NCBI RefSeq assembly: GCF_013602415.1
Contig: NZ_WPAG02000003.1
Span: forward strand, 496,001-560,000
Length of the DNA: 64,000 nt
DNA from: Rhodococcus sp. B50
GTDB lineage: Bacteria; Actinomycetota; Actinomycetes; Mycobacteriales; Mycobacteriaceae
Reading direction: 5' to 3'
In this document: positions 36,310-44,028 of the stretch, one piece after another
Position numbering within the stretch: the first letter of the stretch is position 1
Layout of the letters: each line of letters begins with the position of its first letter
The notes under the pieces: generated by a model
What the model was told of the DNA's origin: nothing
Databases searched by the model: none
What the model saw: the letters and a program-made list of their open reading frames with translations, nothing else
Made by a program: the position numbers and the translations under genes

Positions 36310-37206
36310 TCAGGGGACACGCGGATCGGCGGTGCGCAGCGGACCTGCCGAACGCCAGTCCTCGATGTCGGGTCCGGGCTTCGCTGCAGGGAACTTGTCG
36401 TCGTGAAGTGCAGTCCAATGCGCGTGCCCGAGTTGGTGCAGCGCGAAGCTGTTCTTCAAGGACTCCTGGAAACCCATCGCGTCGACTGCACCGTTGACCG
36501 AATCCTTGATCAGCAGCCGCGCCATGGCAGGGCGCTTCGCGATTCTGGATGCGAACTCCACCGTGCTGTCCGCCAATTCGTCCGCAGGGAAGATCTTCGA
36601 CACCATGCCGAGTCGGTGCCCTTCCTCGGCGTCGATGGCATCTCCGGTGAGAAGCAGTTCCTTCGCTTTACGAGGACCGAATTCGAATGGGTGAGCGAGA
36701 TATTCGACACCCGGCATGCCGAGTCGGGTGGCGACCACGTCCGCGAACAACGTGTCCTCGGACGCGACGATGAGGTCGCACGCCCACATCAGCATGAGGC
36801 CGGCAGAAATGACCTTGCCGTGCACCTGAGCAATCGTGATCTTGCGAAGGTCGCGCCAGCGCCGTGTGCAGTCGAAGTAGTAGTGCCACTCCTGCAGCAT
36901 TCGCCGCTCCACATGCGACTGCGCAGTGCCGCCGTCGATGCGGAAGGTCGGATGCTGCTCGGGACCCGGCAACTCTTCCCTCGCTGCGATCTCGGATCCC
37001 ATATCGTGGCCTGCCGAGAAGCTCGGGCCATGACCGAAGAGGATGATGACGTCGATGGTGTCGTCCTGCTCGGCGCGACGGAAAGCCTCGTCGAGTTCGA
37101 CCAGCAGGCCCCGGTTCTGAGCGTTCCTCGCCTCCGGGCGATTGAGACCGATGCGGGCGATGTTGCCGGCGCCGACCGTCTCATAGGTGACGAAGCTTTC
37201 CGTCAT
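36310..37206 (-). CDS. Enoyl-CoA hydratase/isomerase-family protein
   Basis: A 298-residue crotonase-fold protein. N-terminal NIARIGLNRPEARNAQNRGLLVELDEAF is classical; the oxyanion segment is HGPSFSAGHDMG and VHGKVISAGLMLMWACDLIVASEDTLFADV. The position of Glu144 of rat crotonase is not Glu here (SAGLMLM), and the 164-type Glu is displaced to GMPGVEYLAH. It is about 40 residues longer than usual, with a His/Trp-rich C-terminal tail (HQLGHAHWTALHDDKF). AGGAAAGG precedes the ATG. Its stop overlaps the ligase start, so ligase and this enzyme were translated together before the IS insertion. Confidence 0.85.
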   Translation of the reverse strand: MTESFVTYETVGAGNIARIGLNRPEARNAQNRGLLVELDEAFRRAEQDDTIDVIILFGHGPSFSAGHDMGSEIAAREELPGPEQHPTFRIDGGTAQSHVERRMLQEWHYYFDCTRRWRDLRKITIAQVHGKVISAGLMLMWACDLIVASEDTLFADVVATRLGMPGVEYLAHPFEFGPRKAKELLLTGDAIDAEEGHRLGMVSKIFPADELADSTVEFASRIAKRPAMARLLIKDSVNGAVDAMGFQESLKNSFALHQLGHAHWTALHDDKFPAAKPGPDIEDWRSAGPLRTADPRVP

Positions 37207-37317
37207 ATCGATTGCTACCTTTCCTCGAACAGGTAAGTGATTACCACTTGCGACGATCCCCGTTGCCCGGCACGGTTTCGCCCCATGCCATCCACACATC
37301 CGGCGTCCGCGTGTCGG

Positions 37318-37325
37318 ACACTCGA
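37318..37325. repeat. Target-site duplication ACACTCGA, left copy
   Basis: An exact 8-bp direct repeat with 38695-38702 flanks the IS256 element; 8 bp is a usual duplication size for this family. Confidence 0.92.
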
Positions 37326-38694
37326 GGGTCTGTCCAGATAACGGTGTAACTGGTTGATTTGTCGTTACTTTCGTCCGGTGGACAGGCGTCCGTCGAAGGT
37401 GATTTCGAAGGCGTTCAGTGCTGCCTTCCAGCGGTTGGACCAGCGTTGGCGGGCGGTGCCTTTGGGATCGAGGCTCATGATGGCCAGGTACACGCATTTC
37501 AGGGCCGCGGCCTCGGTCGGGAAGTGACCGCGAGCCTTCACGGCTCTCCGGATCCTGGCGTTGACACTCTCGATGGCGTTGGTCGTGTAGATGACCTGCC
37601 TGATGGCGTTGTCGAACTGCAGGAACGGCACGAACTCGGCCCAGGCGTTGGTCCAGAGCCGGATGATCGCGGGATAGCGTTTCTCCCATTTGTCGCTGAA
37701 CTCGACGAACCGGTCCAGCGCGGCCTGCTCCGTCGGCGCGGTGTACACCGGTTTGAGGTCCTTGGCGATCTCGGCCCAGTCCTTACGAGAGGCGTAGGCG
37801 TAGGTATTGCGAAGGAGGTGCACCACGCAGGTTTGCACAATGGTCTGCGGCCACACCTGCCCGATCGAGTCGGGCAGATACTTCAGACCGTCGCACACGG
37901 CGATCAGAACGTCTTGCACACCACGATTTTTCAGCTCGGACAACACCCGAAGCCAGTACTTCGCTCCTTCCCCGTCGCCGTGCTCGCCGGCCCATAACCC
38001 CAGAATGTCGCGGGTGCCGTCGGCAGTGACCCCCAGCACGACGTAGATCGGCCGGTTGGCCACATTACCGTCGCGGATCTTGACGTGAATGCAGTCGATG
38101 AACAACACCGGGTACACAGGATCCAACGGCCGATTCTGCCACTCGGCCATGCCGTCCATCACCCGCTCGGTGATCGTCGAGATCGTCTGCTTGGACACCT
38201 CGGCGCCGTACACCTCGGCCATGTGCGCAGAGATTTCACCGGTGGTCAACCCCTTGGCCGACAGCGAGATCACCATGTCCTCCACCCCGGTCAGCCGCCG
38301 CTGCCGCTTCGCCACGATCTTCGGCTCGAAGGAGGAATCCCGGTCCCGAGGCACGTCGAGCTCGACCGGACCGGCCTCGGTCAACACGGTCTTGGCTCGC
38401 CTGCCGTTGCGGGAGTTGCCGCTGCCCCTGCCGGCCGGGTCGCTCTTGCCGTAGCCGAGGTGGTCATCCATCTCGCCCTCGAGCGCGGACTCCACCACCA
38501 GCTTGGTCAGCTTCGCCAACAACCCACCGTCGCCGGTCAACTGCAACCCTTCGGCCCGCGCTTGCTCGACCAGCTCCTTCAGTCGCGCATCGCTGACACT
38601 CGGCTGAACTGAGTTCGTCTCTGCCTCACGATCAATCACATCAGTCATGGTGGCGTATCTCCTTTCAGAGTTACACCGTTGTTCTTACAGTCCC
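37326..38694 (-). mobile_element. IS256-family insertion sequence
   Basis: A 1369-bp element with one transposase gene. The 26-bp terminal inverted repeats match at 21 of 26 positions and share the inner block ACGGTGTAACT; outer ends begin GGG(T/A)CTGT. It is flanked by the exact 8-bp repeat ACACTCGA. The type resembles rhodococcal IS1164-like elements, but the exact name needs a database match. Confidence 0.93.
37365..38648 (-). CDS. IS256-family transposase
   Basis: A 427-residue mutator-type transposase. Probable DDE residues: Asp in VLFIDCIHVKIRDG, Asp in LIAVCDGLKYLPDSIG and Glu in TTNAIESVNARIRRAVKARGHFP; the family also shows the Cys/His segment TCVVHLLRNTYAYAS between the second Asp and the Glu. 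Length and motif order are complete, so the element is probably active or recently active. It reads in the same direction as the interrupted host operon. Confidence 0.95.
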   Translation of the reverse strand: MTDVIDREAETNSVQPSVSDARLKELVEQARAEGLQLTGDGGLLAKLTKLVVESALEGEMDDHLGYGKSDPAGRGSGNSRNGRRAKTVLTEAGPVELDVPRDRDSSFEPKIVAKRQRRLTGVEDMVISLSAKGLTTGEISAHMAEVYGAEVSKQTISTITERVMDGMAEWQNRPLDPVYPVLFIDCIHVKIRDGNVANRPIYVVLGVTADGTRDILGLWAGEHGDGEGAKYWLRVLSELKNRGVQDVLIAVCDGLKYLPDSIGQVWPQTIVQTCVVHLLRNTYAYASRKDWAEIAKDLKPVYTAPTEQAALDRFVEFSDKWEKRYPAIIRLWTNAWAEFVPFLQFDNAIRQVIYTTNAIESVNARIRRAVKARGHFPTEAAALKCVYLAIMSLDPKGTARQRWSNRWKAALNAFEITFDGRLSTGRK

Positions 38695-38702
38695 ACACTC
38701 GA
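38695..38702. repeat. Target-site duplication ACACTCGA, right copy
   Basis: Right partner of 37318-37325. Joining the two flanks at this repeat restores the reading frame of the interrupted gene. Confidence 0.92.
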
Positions 38703-39699
38703 TGCATGCGGCCTTCCTGCTGGGGGTTGGGCACCTTGCCCAAACCTTCCATACGGCCGTGCGGGTCGGCTTCGCAGACCCACTTCTCGCCGTCGATCAC
38801 GTAGTCGATGCCGTCGTGCCAGTAGCCGTCGGCGGCGCGACGTACATCGGCGTCCATGTGACGTCCGACAGTGACGGTGCCGTCACTGTGCGCCACGATG
38901 GCTACCTGGAAGTCTCCGTTTCCGTACAGGAAGTGCCCCACCTCGGCAGTCCCGTCCTCCCAGTGGTTCGCCCACGAATACCAGGTGGTGTATTCGGCGT
39001 CGTGGAGCGGATCCTTGTTCACGTAGAGACGGGCACCTTCAGGCATCCAGGCTTCTTCCCAGAACAGGAAACCGCGGACACGTCGCCCGGCCACGTCGCC
39101 TTCGACCAGCCATGTCTGCGTGAGATACAGCAGGGAGGAATCGGGACCCGGGAGGAACCATTGCAGGGGAGGGGTGACCAGAGTGCCGCTCACGTCGATC
39201 ACGTCGGTCTCGACGTACTTCATCGAATCCTCCGTGAGTGTCAGGGAGGTGCGACGGCCGTGTTCGTTCGTCGGAGTGCTCAGCTCGATGGACGAGTTGT
39301 CGAGGATCCGTCGTTCGAGCTTATTGCTGTCCGGAGCGAATCGGGGTTCGCGCCGGAGTTGCATCTGACCGTCCTTGCCGTCACTGGAGACCAGCAGCAG
39401 CTTTCCACCCAGGGATTTGACCTCACCGTCGGAATCCGGTTGATCCGTGACCGCCGGGATGCGTCGCATGATCGTGTACATGGCGCCCTCGTCGTCGCGG
39501 AGGGTTCCCCAGATGTAGCCGGCCTCCGGGGTGAGTCCATGGATGGACTTCTCCCGGGAAAGCACGGCTGTGGGATCGAAGCGGCGCGAGCTGCACAGCG
39601 CAGCGTGGTTGAACGATCCGGTCGGGGAGAGCTTCGGGAATGTAGTGGTCACGAGGACTTGCCTTTCGTCGAGTTCGAGAGCGGATCCTGTTGCGGTGG

Positions 39700-40926
39700 T
39701 CAGATGACGTCGTCGGCTTTGAGGGCGGCGATCTCTTCCTCGGGCTTGCAGAGGACATCCCGGAGAACAGCGTCTGTGTGCTCCCCCAGTCGAGGTGGTA
39801 CGCGGTACGTCGTAACCGGGCTGCCGGAGAACCGGATGGGATTGCCGACGAGAGCAAGGCCGTCCACGTCGGTGTGCTTGAGCAGTTCTCGGTGCTGGAT
39901 CTGGGGGTTCTCGAAGACTTCCTTCATGGAGTTGACCGGACTGCAGGGCACGTCGGCCGCTTCCAGTTTCTCGACCCAGTACTCGACCGGTTCGGTGACG
40001 AAGATCTTCGACAGAACCTCCAGGACGAAATCCCGGTTCTCGATTCTGGCGGACACGGTGGCGAATCGTGGATCGTCGACCAGTTCGGGTCGGCCCAGTG
40101 CTGCAGCCAGACCGGAGAACTGCTTCGGTGTGCTTGCGACGACGAATATGTCGTTGCCGTCGCTGCACCGGAAAGCCTGGGAGGGGATGCCGCCGAACCC
40201 TCCGTTGCCCCGGCGGGGTGCTTGTTCGCCCGAGACCAGATAGTTCTGGACGTAATGGGACAGGGACGCCACACCACAGTCGAGCAGGGATACGTCGATA
40301 TGCTGGCCCTCGCCTGTTCGGTCACGATGGCGTAGTGCCGCAAGTATCGCTGTGGACGTATACAGGCCGGCGAGGACGTCGACCATCGAGACGCCCACCT
40401 TCATGGGTCCGGCTCCCGGTTCACCGTCGGGAATGCCCGAGACGCTCATCATTCCGCTCATCGCCTGGAACACGCCGTCGTAGCCCGCTCGCATCGCGTA
40501 CGGTCCGTCCTGGCCGAATCCTGTCACGGAGCAGTAGACCAGCCTCGGGTTGTGCTGACGAAGAGACTCGAAGTCCAATCCGTACTTCGCCAGCACACCG
40601 GTTCGGAAGTTCTCGACCAAGACGTCGGAACTGCCTGCCAGTTCACGGATCAGTGCGGCGCCCCGCGGGTCGGAATGATCGACCGTGATGGACTGCTTGT
40701 TCCGATTCGCGCTGAGATAGAAACCGGAGTTGCGGTCGGACGGTTCCCCGAAGAAGGGGGGACCGTACTGCCTCGAGTCGTCGCCCACGCCGGGACGTTC
40801 GACCTTGATCACCTCGGCGCCGAGGTCGCCCAGAAGCTGAGTGGCGAGCGGTGCGGCAAGGATGCGGCTCAGGTCGAGAATACGTATGCCCGCCAGCGGG
40901 CCTGTGGTTTCGATCTTGGCGTTCAC
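39700..40926 (-). CDS. CoA-transferase family III (CaiB/BaiF-like)
   Basis: A 408-residue class III CoA-transferase moving CoA between acids without ATP. It starts PLAGIRILDLSRILAAPLATQLLGDLGAEVIKVERPGVGDDSR, which is the family signature, and continues SVTGFGQDGPYAMRAGYDGVFQAMSGMMS, where the Asp of GYD is the expected catalytic residue. In this operon it could prime a dicarboxylic or side-chain acid, or move CoA to the substrate where a ligase is inactive. The start overlaps the upstream dehydrogenase stop (ATGA). Confidence 0.92.
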   Translation of the reverse strand: MNAKIETTGPLAGIRILDLSRILAAPLATQLLGDLGAEVIKVERPGVGDDSRQYGPPFFGEPSDRNSGFYLSANRNKQSITVDHSDPRGAALIRELAGSSDVLVENFRTGVLAKYGLDFESLRQHNPRLVYCSVTGFGQDGPYAMRAGYDGVFQAMSGMMSVSGIPDGEPGAGPMKVGVSMVDVLAGLYTSTAILAALRHRDRTGEGQHIDVSLLDCGVASLSHYVQNYLVSGEQAPRRGNGGFGGIPSQAFRCSDGNDIFVVASTPKQFSGLAAALGRPELVDDPRFATVSARIENRDFVLEVLSKIFVTEPVEYWVEKLEAADVPCSPVNSMKEVFENPQIQHRELLKHTDVDGLALVGNPIRFSGSPVTTYRVPPRLGEHTDAVLRDVLCKPEEEIAALKADDVI

Positions 40927-42158
40927 CTGCGGGGCTCCTTGGGCAATTTCAGCACTCGTTCGCTGATGATGTTCTTCTGGATCTCGCTCGCGCCGGCGTA
41001 GATCGTTTCCGCTCGTGCGCGGACGAAGGCGCGCCGCAGTGCGGTGGCCTCGTCGACGACGGCGGCGCCCGACGTGTCGTCGACCGCCCAGTCGGTTCCC
41101 AGCAGGGACTCCTCACCCAGCACATCCATGGCGACCTCGGTGAAGTTCTGGTGCCAGCGAGACCAGTAGTACTTGCCGATGGATGCTTCGGGACCGAACT
41201 CACCGTCCCGCAGTGCGGTGGACAACGTCCGGAGGTTGTTGTAGGCCATGATCTGCAGGCCGATGTAGGAATCGACGATCCGGTTGCGGAGAGCCGGATC
41301 ATCAAGGGGAGCGCGTCGTTTCGAGAGGTCCTTGAGGTGTTCCATCTCGCGGACGAAGGAGAACTGATAATTCAGGACCGATGTCGCTCGCTCGTGACCG
41401 AGGGTCGTCATTGCGGCGTTCCAGCCCTCGCCCGTCGCCCCCAGGACATTGTCGATCGAGGTTCGAGCGTCGTCGAAGAATACTTCGTTGAATCCACTGT
41501 CCCCGAGCATGGTGCGTATGGGGCGGATGGTGACCCCGGGCTGGTCGAGCGGCACGAGCATGTAGGACAGTCCGGCATGTCGGCTGGACGTCGGGTCGGT
41601 GCGGACGATCGCGAAGATCCAGTCGGCATGCTGGGCGAAGGTGGTCCAGATCTTCTGGCCGTTGATTACCCACTCGTCCCCGTCGAGGTGTGCGCGGGTG
41701 GCCACATTCGCCAGGTCGGACCCCGCCCCCGGTTCCGAATATCCCTGGCACCACACCACTTCGGCCTTGGACATCGGTATCAGGAGGCGTTTCTTCTGTT
41801 CTTCGGTGCCGTACGACAGCGCGGTGGGTGCCATGAGAGTCTCACCGTGGAATGCTGCGCGTGGGGGAGCGCCGGCGCGCGCGTACTCCATGGCGAAGAC
41901 GATTTCCTGGGTCATGGTCGCGCCGCGTCCGCCGTACTCTCGCGGCCAGGACAGGCCCAGCCAGTTTCCGGCTCCGAGTTCACGCTCCCATGCCCGGCGC
42001 AGTTCCCAGTTGTCGTCGTCGTCCGGACCGCCGCGGTCTGCCTGACCGGAGAACTCCTTTGTGAGGTGCTCCTTCAACCACGTGCGCACCTCGTCGCGGA
42101 ACTCCCGGTCGGCATCCGACAACGGCAGTTCGCCGAAACTGTCCTCTGAAGAACCCAT
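40923..42158 (-). CDS. Acyl-CoA dehydrogenase
   Basis: A 411-residue FadE-type enzyme. N-terminal RTWLKEHLTKEF..., FAD/substrate block CQGYSEPGAGSDLANVATRAHLDGDEWVINGQKIWTTFAQHADWIF, and C-terminal FVRARAETIYAGASEIQKNIISERVLKLPKEPR. The loop reads YAGAS with no Glu before it. It leads the leftward operon. The promoter is very close: TACTAT lies 4 bp before an AGGAGC and the ATG, so the message may be leaderless or nearly so. Confidence 0.92.
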   Translation of the reverse strand: MGSSEDSFGELPLSDADREFRDEVRTWLKEHLTKEFSGQADRGGPDDDDNWELRRAWERELGAGNWLGLSWPREYGGRGATMTQEIVFAMEYARAGAPPRAAFHGETLMAPTALSYGTEEQKKRLLIPMSKAEVVWCQGYSEPGAGSDLANVATRAHLDGDEWVINGQKIWTTFAQHADWIFAIVRTDPTSSRHAGLSYMLVPLDQPGVTIRPIRTMLGDSGFNEVFFDDARTSIDNVLGATGEGWNAAMTTLGHERATSVLNYQFSFVREMEHLKDLSKRRAPLDDPALRNRIVDSYIGLQIMAYNNLRTLSTALRDGEFGPEASIGKYYWSRWHQNFTEVAMDVLGEESLLGTDWAVDDTSGAAVVDEATALRRAFVRARAETIYAGASEIQKNIISERVLKLPKEPRR

Positions 42159-42170
42159 GCTCCTATAGTA

Positions 42171-42180
42171 CAATCAGTTA
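42171..42180 (-). promoter_or_regulatory. AT-rich element between divergent operons
   Basis: The minus strand reads TAACTGATTG, adjoining the -10-like TACTAT (42168-42163) of the leftward dehydrogenase operon. The same 90-bp gap must serve the rightward hydratase operon, so one bound protein could control both. Confidence 0.5.
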
Positions 42181-42249
42181 GAGAATTAGCCAGCCCTCTT
42201 CACTGGAACGCAGGGAGGTGGGCCGGCTCCCGGACTGGAGGAGTCGTCG

Positions 42250-43041
42250 GTGGACGAGATCTCATGGTCGGTTTCGGGAGGGATCGGAACCATCACCCTC
42301 AATCGACCTCACGCGCGCAATGCCTTTACTTTCGACATGGTGCGCGAATGGGAGCGCATGCTCCGCGAAGCCCAGGAAGACGACTGCGTGCGCGTGGTGG
42401 TGCTGACAGGCGCAGGTGACAGAGCCTTCTGCTCCGGAGTCGATCTCGGTTCGATTTCCAATGCCGATCGGAACCTGACGCCGCTTCAGCGCAAGAACCA
42501 GTTGCACGAGGAGATCCATCGCGTTGCGCGCGCTGTGGAGGCCCTCGACAAGCCACTCATTGCGGCCATCAACGGTGTTGCGGTGGGTGCCGGCCTGGAC
42601 ATGGCCTTGATGTGCGACATGCGCATCATGTCCTCCATCGCCAAGCTCTCGGAGGGATACGTCCGCGTGGGTCTCACGCCCGGGGACGGCGGGGCTTACT
42701 ACCTTCCGCGTCTCGTCGGGACCTCGAAGGCGCTCGAGTTGCTGCTGACCGGCGACTTCGTCGATGCGGCCGAAGCTCACCGGATCGGCCTGGTCAACCG
42801 TGTCGTTCCGGCAGAGTCGTTCGCGGAGGAAACGCAGAAGTTCGCAGAATCGATTGCTGCCCATGCTCCCGTCACGGTTCGAATGATCAAGCGAATCACG
42901 TACCAGTCCGCCGATGCGGATCTGCGCACTGCGCTCGACCTGGCCTCTTCACACTTTGCAGTGGTCGCAGCCACCGAAGACTCGGCCGAGGCGTTGTCGG
43001 CCATGAAAGAAAAGCGTGAACCCGTGTACCGCGGAAGGTAG
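42250..43041 (+). CDS. Crotonase-fold protein lacking both hydratase glutamates
   Basis: A 263-residue crotonase-family protein (GTG start). GTITLNRPHARNAFTFDMV and GDRAFCSGVDLGS form the CoA-binding half. Where rat crotonase has Glu144 and Glu164, this protein reads GAGLDMALMCD (Asp near 144) and LSEGYVRVGLTPGDGGAYYLPR (Tyr at 164). An acidic Asp in GDGG is kept, as in some family hydrolases and ring-cleaving lyases. A simple hydratase role is therefore doubtful. It begins the rightward operon to 45225. Confidence 0.85.
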   Translation: MDEISWSVSGGIGTITLNRPHARNAFTFDMVREWERMLREAQEDDCVRVVVLTGAGDRAFCSGVDLGSISNADRNLTPLQRKNQLHEEIHRVARAVEALDKPLIAAINGVAVGAGLDMALMCDMRIMSSIAKLSEGYVRVGLTPGDGGAYYLPRLVGTSKALELLLTGDFVDAAEAHRIGLVNRVVPAESFAEETQKFAESIAAHAPVTVRMIKRITYQSADADLRTALDLASSHFAVVAATEDSAEALSAMKEKREPVYRGR

Positions 43042-43103
43042 TCCGATATGCCCGCATCGGGCGGGGGCTGCACCCGTACGTCGAATACTCAAGGAGAACC
43101 CGA

Positions 43104-43991
43104 ATGTCGGAGCAAGTGGAAGCGTCTACGGAGCCGGACGTCTTCGACGCATGGATCAATCTGCCCTACCTGCCCGGTGAGGTCACACCCGATCCTGCGG
43201 TGGTCGCGCGATTCAAGCGCGGCAACAGTGCGTACGAAGGCGGAGAGACGATCGCCGACGTCGTGGCGGAGATGGATCGCATGGGTATCGCCGCGGGTGT
43301 GCTCACGAAGGTGCCCCGCGACATCACCCCCGCCTACGTTCACGGAACGAAGACCGGTGAGAAGGTTCTGCGCGAGACCTGTGAACGGCTCGCACAGATC
43401 CAGATGGACCATCCGGGACGATTCGTCACGTCGGTGGGAATCGATCCGCGCCTGGGATACGAGGCCGCGAAGCACGTACGAATCGCCGTGCGCGAATACG
43501 GAATCAAGTGCATCCGCATCATTCCGATGTTCACCGGTATCGCCATCGACGACAAGCTGGCCTATCCGGCCTACACTGCGGCCTGCGACGAGGGCGCGGT
43601 GGTGTCGATCAACGTCGGTGTTCCGGGACCGATGAAGCCGGCGAAGTTGCAGCGAACGATCCTGATCGACGAGGTAGCCCTGGCCTTCCCCGAGTTGAAA
43701 CTGGTGATGAGCCATCTCGGAGACCCGTGGATCAGCGAGACCGTGGCCATGCTCATCAAGCATCCCAATGTGTTCGCAATGACCGCCGGCTGGGCTCCCA
43801 AGTATGTGCCGGAGGAGATCCTCACGTTCGCGCAACGCCGTAATCCCGAGAAGCTCATGTGGGCATCGGATTACCCGATTCTTTCCATCGAGAGAACCAT
43901 CACCGAAGGTCGGGCTCTGTCCCTGACCGGTCGTGCACGTGAGGGGTACCTCGGTGGCAATGCCCGCAGGGTCTTCGGTCTGCCGAGCTGA
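43104..43991 (+). CDS. Amidohydrolase-2 family protein (metal motif missing)
   Basis: A 295-residue TIM-barrel protein. The N-terminus reads VFDAWINLPYLPGEVT, where metal-dependent members have D-x-H-x-H, so both His ligands are replaced. Later blocks persist: KLVMSHLGDPWISE (His), LMWASDYPILSIERT (Asp) and GNARRVFGL, the standard family ending. GGAGAA precedes the ATG. Placed between a crotonase and an acyl-CoA dehydrogenase, it may act on a ring or lactone intermediate with altered or no metal. Confidence 0.83.
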   Translation: MSEQVEASTEPDVFDAWINLPYLPGEVTPDPAVVARFKRGNSAYEGGETIADVVAEMDRMGIAAGVLTKVPRDITPAYVHGTKTGEKVLRETCERLAQIQMDHPGRFVTSVGIDPRLGYEAAKHVRIAVREYGIKCIRIIPMFTGIAIDDKLAYPAYTAACDEGAVVSINVGVPGPMKPAKLQRTILIDEVALAFPELKLVMSHLGDPWISETVAMLIKHPNVFAMTAGWAPKYVPEEILTFAQRRNPEKLMWASDYPILSIERTITEGRALSLTGRAREGYLGGNARRVFGLPS

Positions 43992-44028
43992 CCCCCGGAA
44001 TCCTTCCACACGTTCATAGGACTCGATA

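Larger units (their letters stand above)
33272..36310 (-). pseudogene. Acyl-CoA synthetase interrupted by IS3 copy 2
   Basis: An ANL-family ligase split by the element at 34308-35889. The N-terminal part (36310 to 35890) begins MTEIPDYASLPERAARTWPDRIALRF and runs to RTRPEP. The C-terminal part (34307 to 33272) begins AEQTRPGEQQDLFIPFSSGTTGYPKGVIHTH and includes CSYGMTEAMT, GWFRTGDVGRIDADGRLWIVDRRKDMIKVSGFQVAPTEVEQE and SGKLQRARL. Removing 1582 bp of IS plus one 5-bp repeat (1587 bp) restores a single 483-residue frame. Its start overlaps the upstream enoyl-CoA hydratase-like gene stop (TGATG). The gene should be inactive as an intact ligase. Confidence 0.93.
37241..39652 (-). pseudogene. Conserved protein of unknown function truncated by an IS256 element
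   Basis: A GTG-started frame (39652, with AAAGG upstream) encoding TTTFPKLSPTGSFNHAALC, many Trp/Tyr-rich strands (GFLFWEEAWMPEGARLYVNKDP, WYSWANHWEDGTAEVGHFLYGNGDF) and DYVIDGEKWVCEADPHGRMEGLG. It looks all-beta, in the style of lipocalin-like or carotenoid-hydratase-like domains, but I cannot name the family with confidence. The IS at 37326-38694 enters after GRMHRV. Removing it and one 8-bp repeat restores a 344-residue protein ending SDTRTPDVWMAWGETVPGNGDRRKW. The present frame ends inside the IS at 38645, replacing 26 native residues by 15 IS-encoded ones. Confidence 0.85.

Noticed and set aside
38703..40168. Extended reading of the truncated conserved gene up to 40168
   Set aside because: The first 172 residues of that reading overlap the CoA-transferase and are Arg-rich; the real start is the GTG at 39652 with AAAGG upstream.
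40851..42149. A 432-codon plus-strand frame
   Set aside because: Complement of the dehydrogenase at 40923-42158; no family features.
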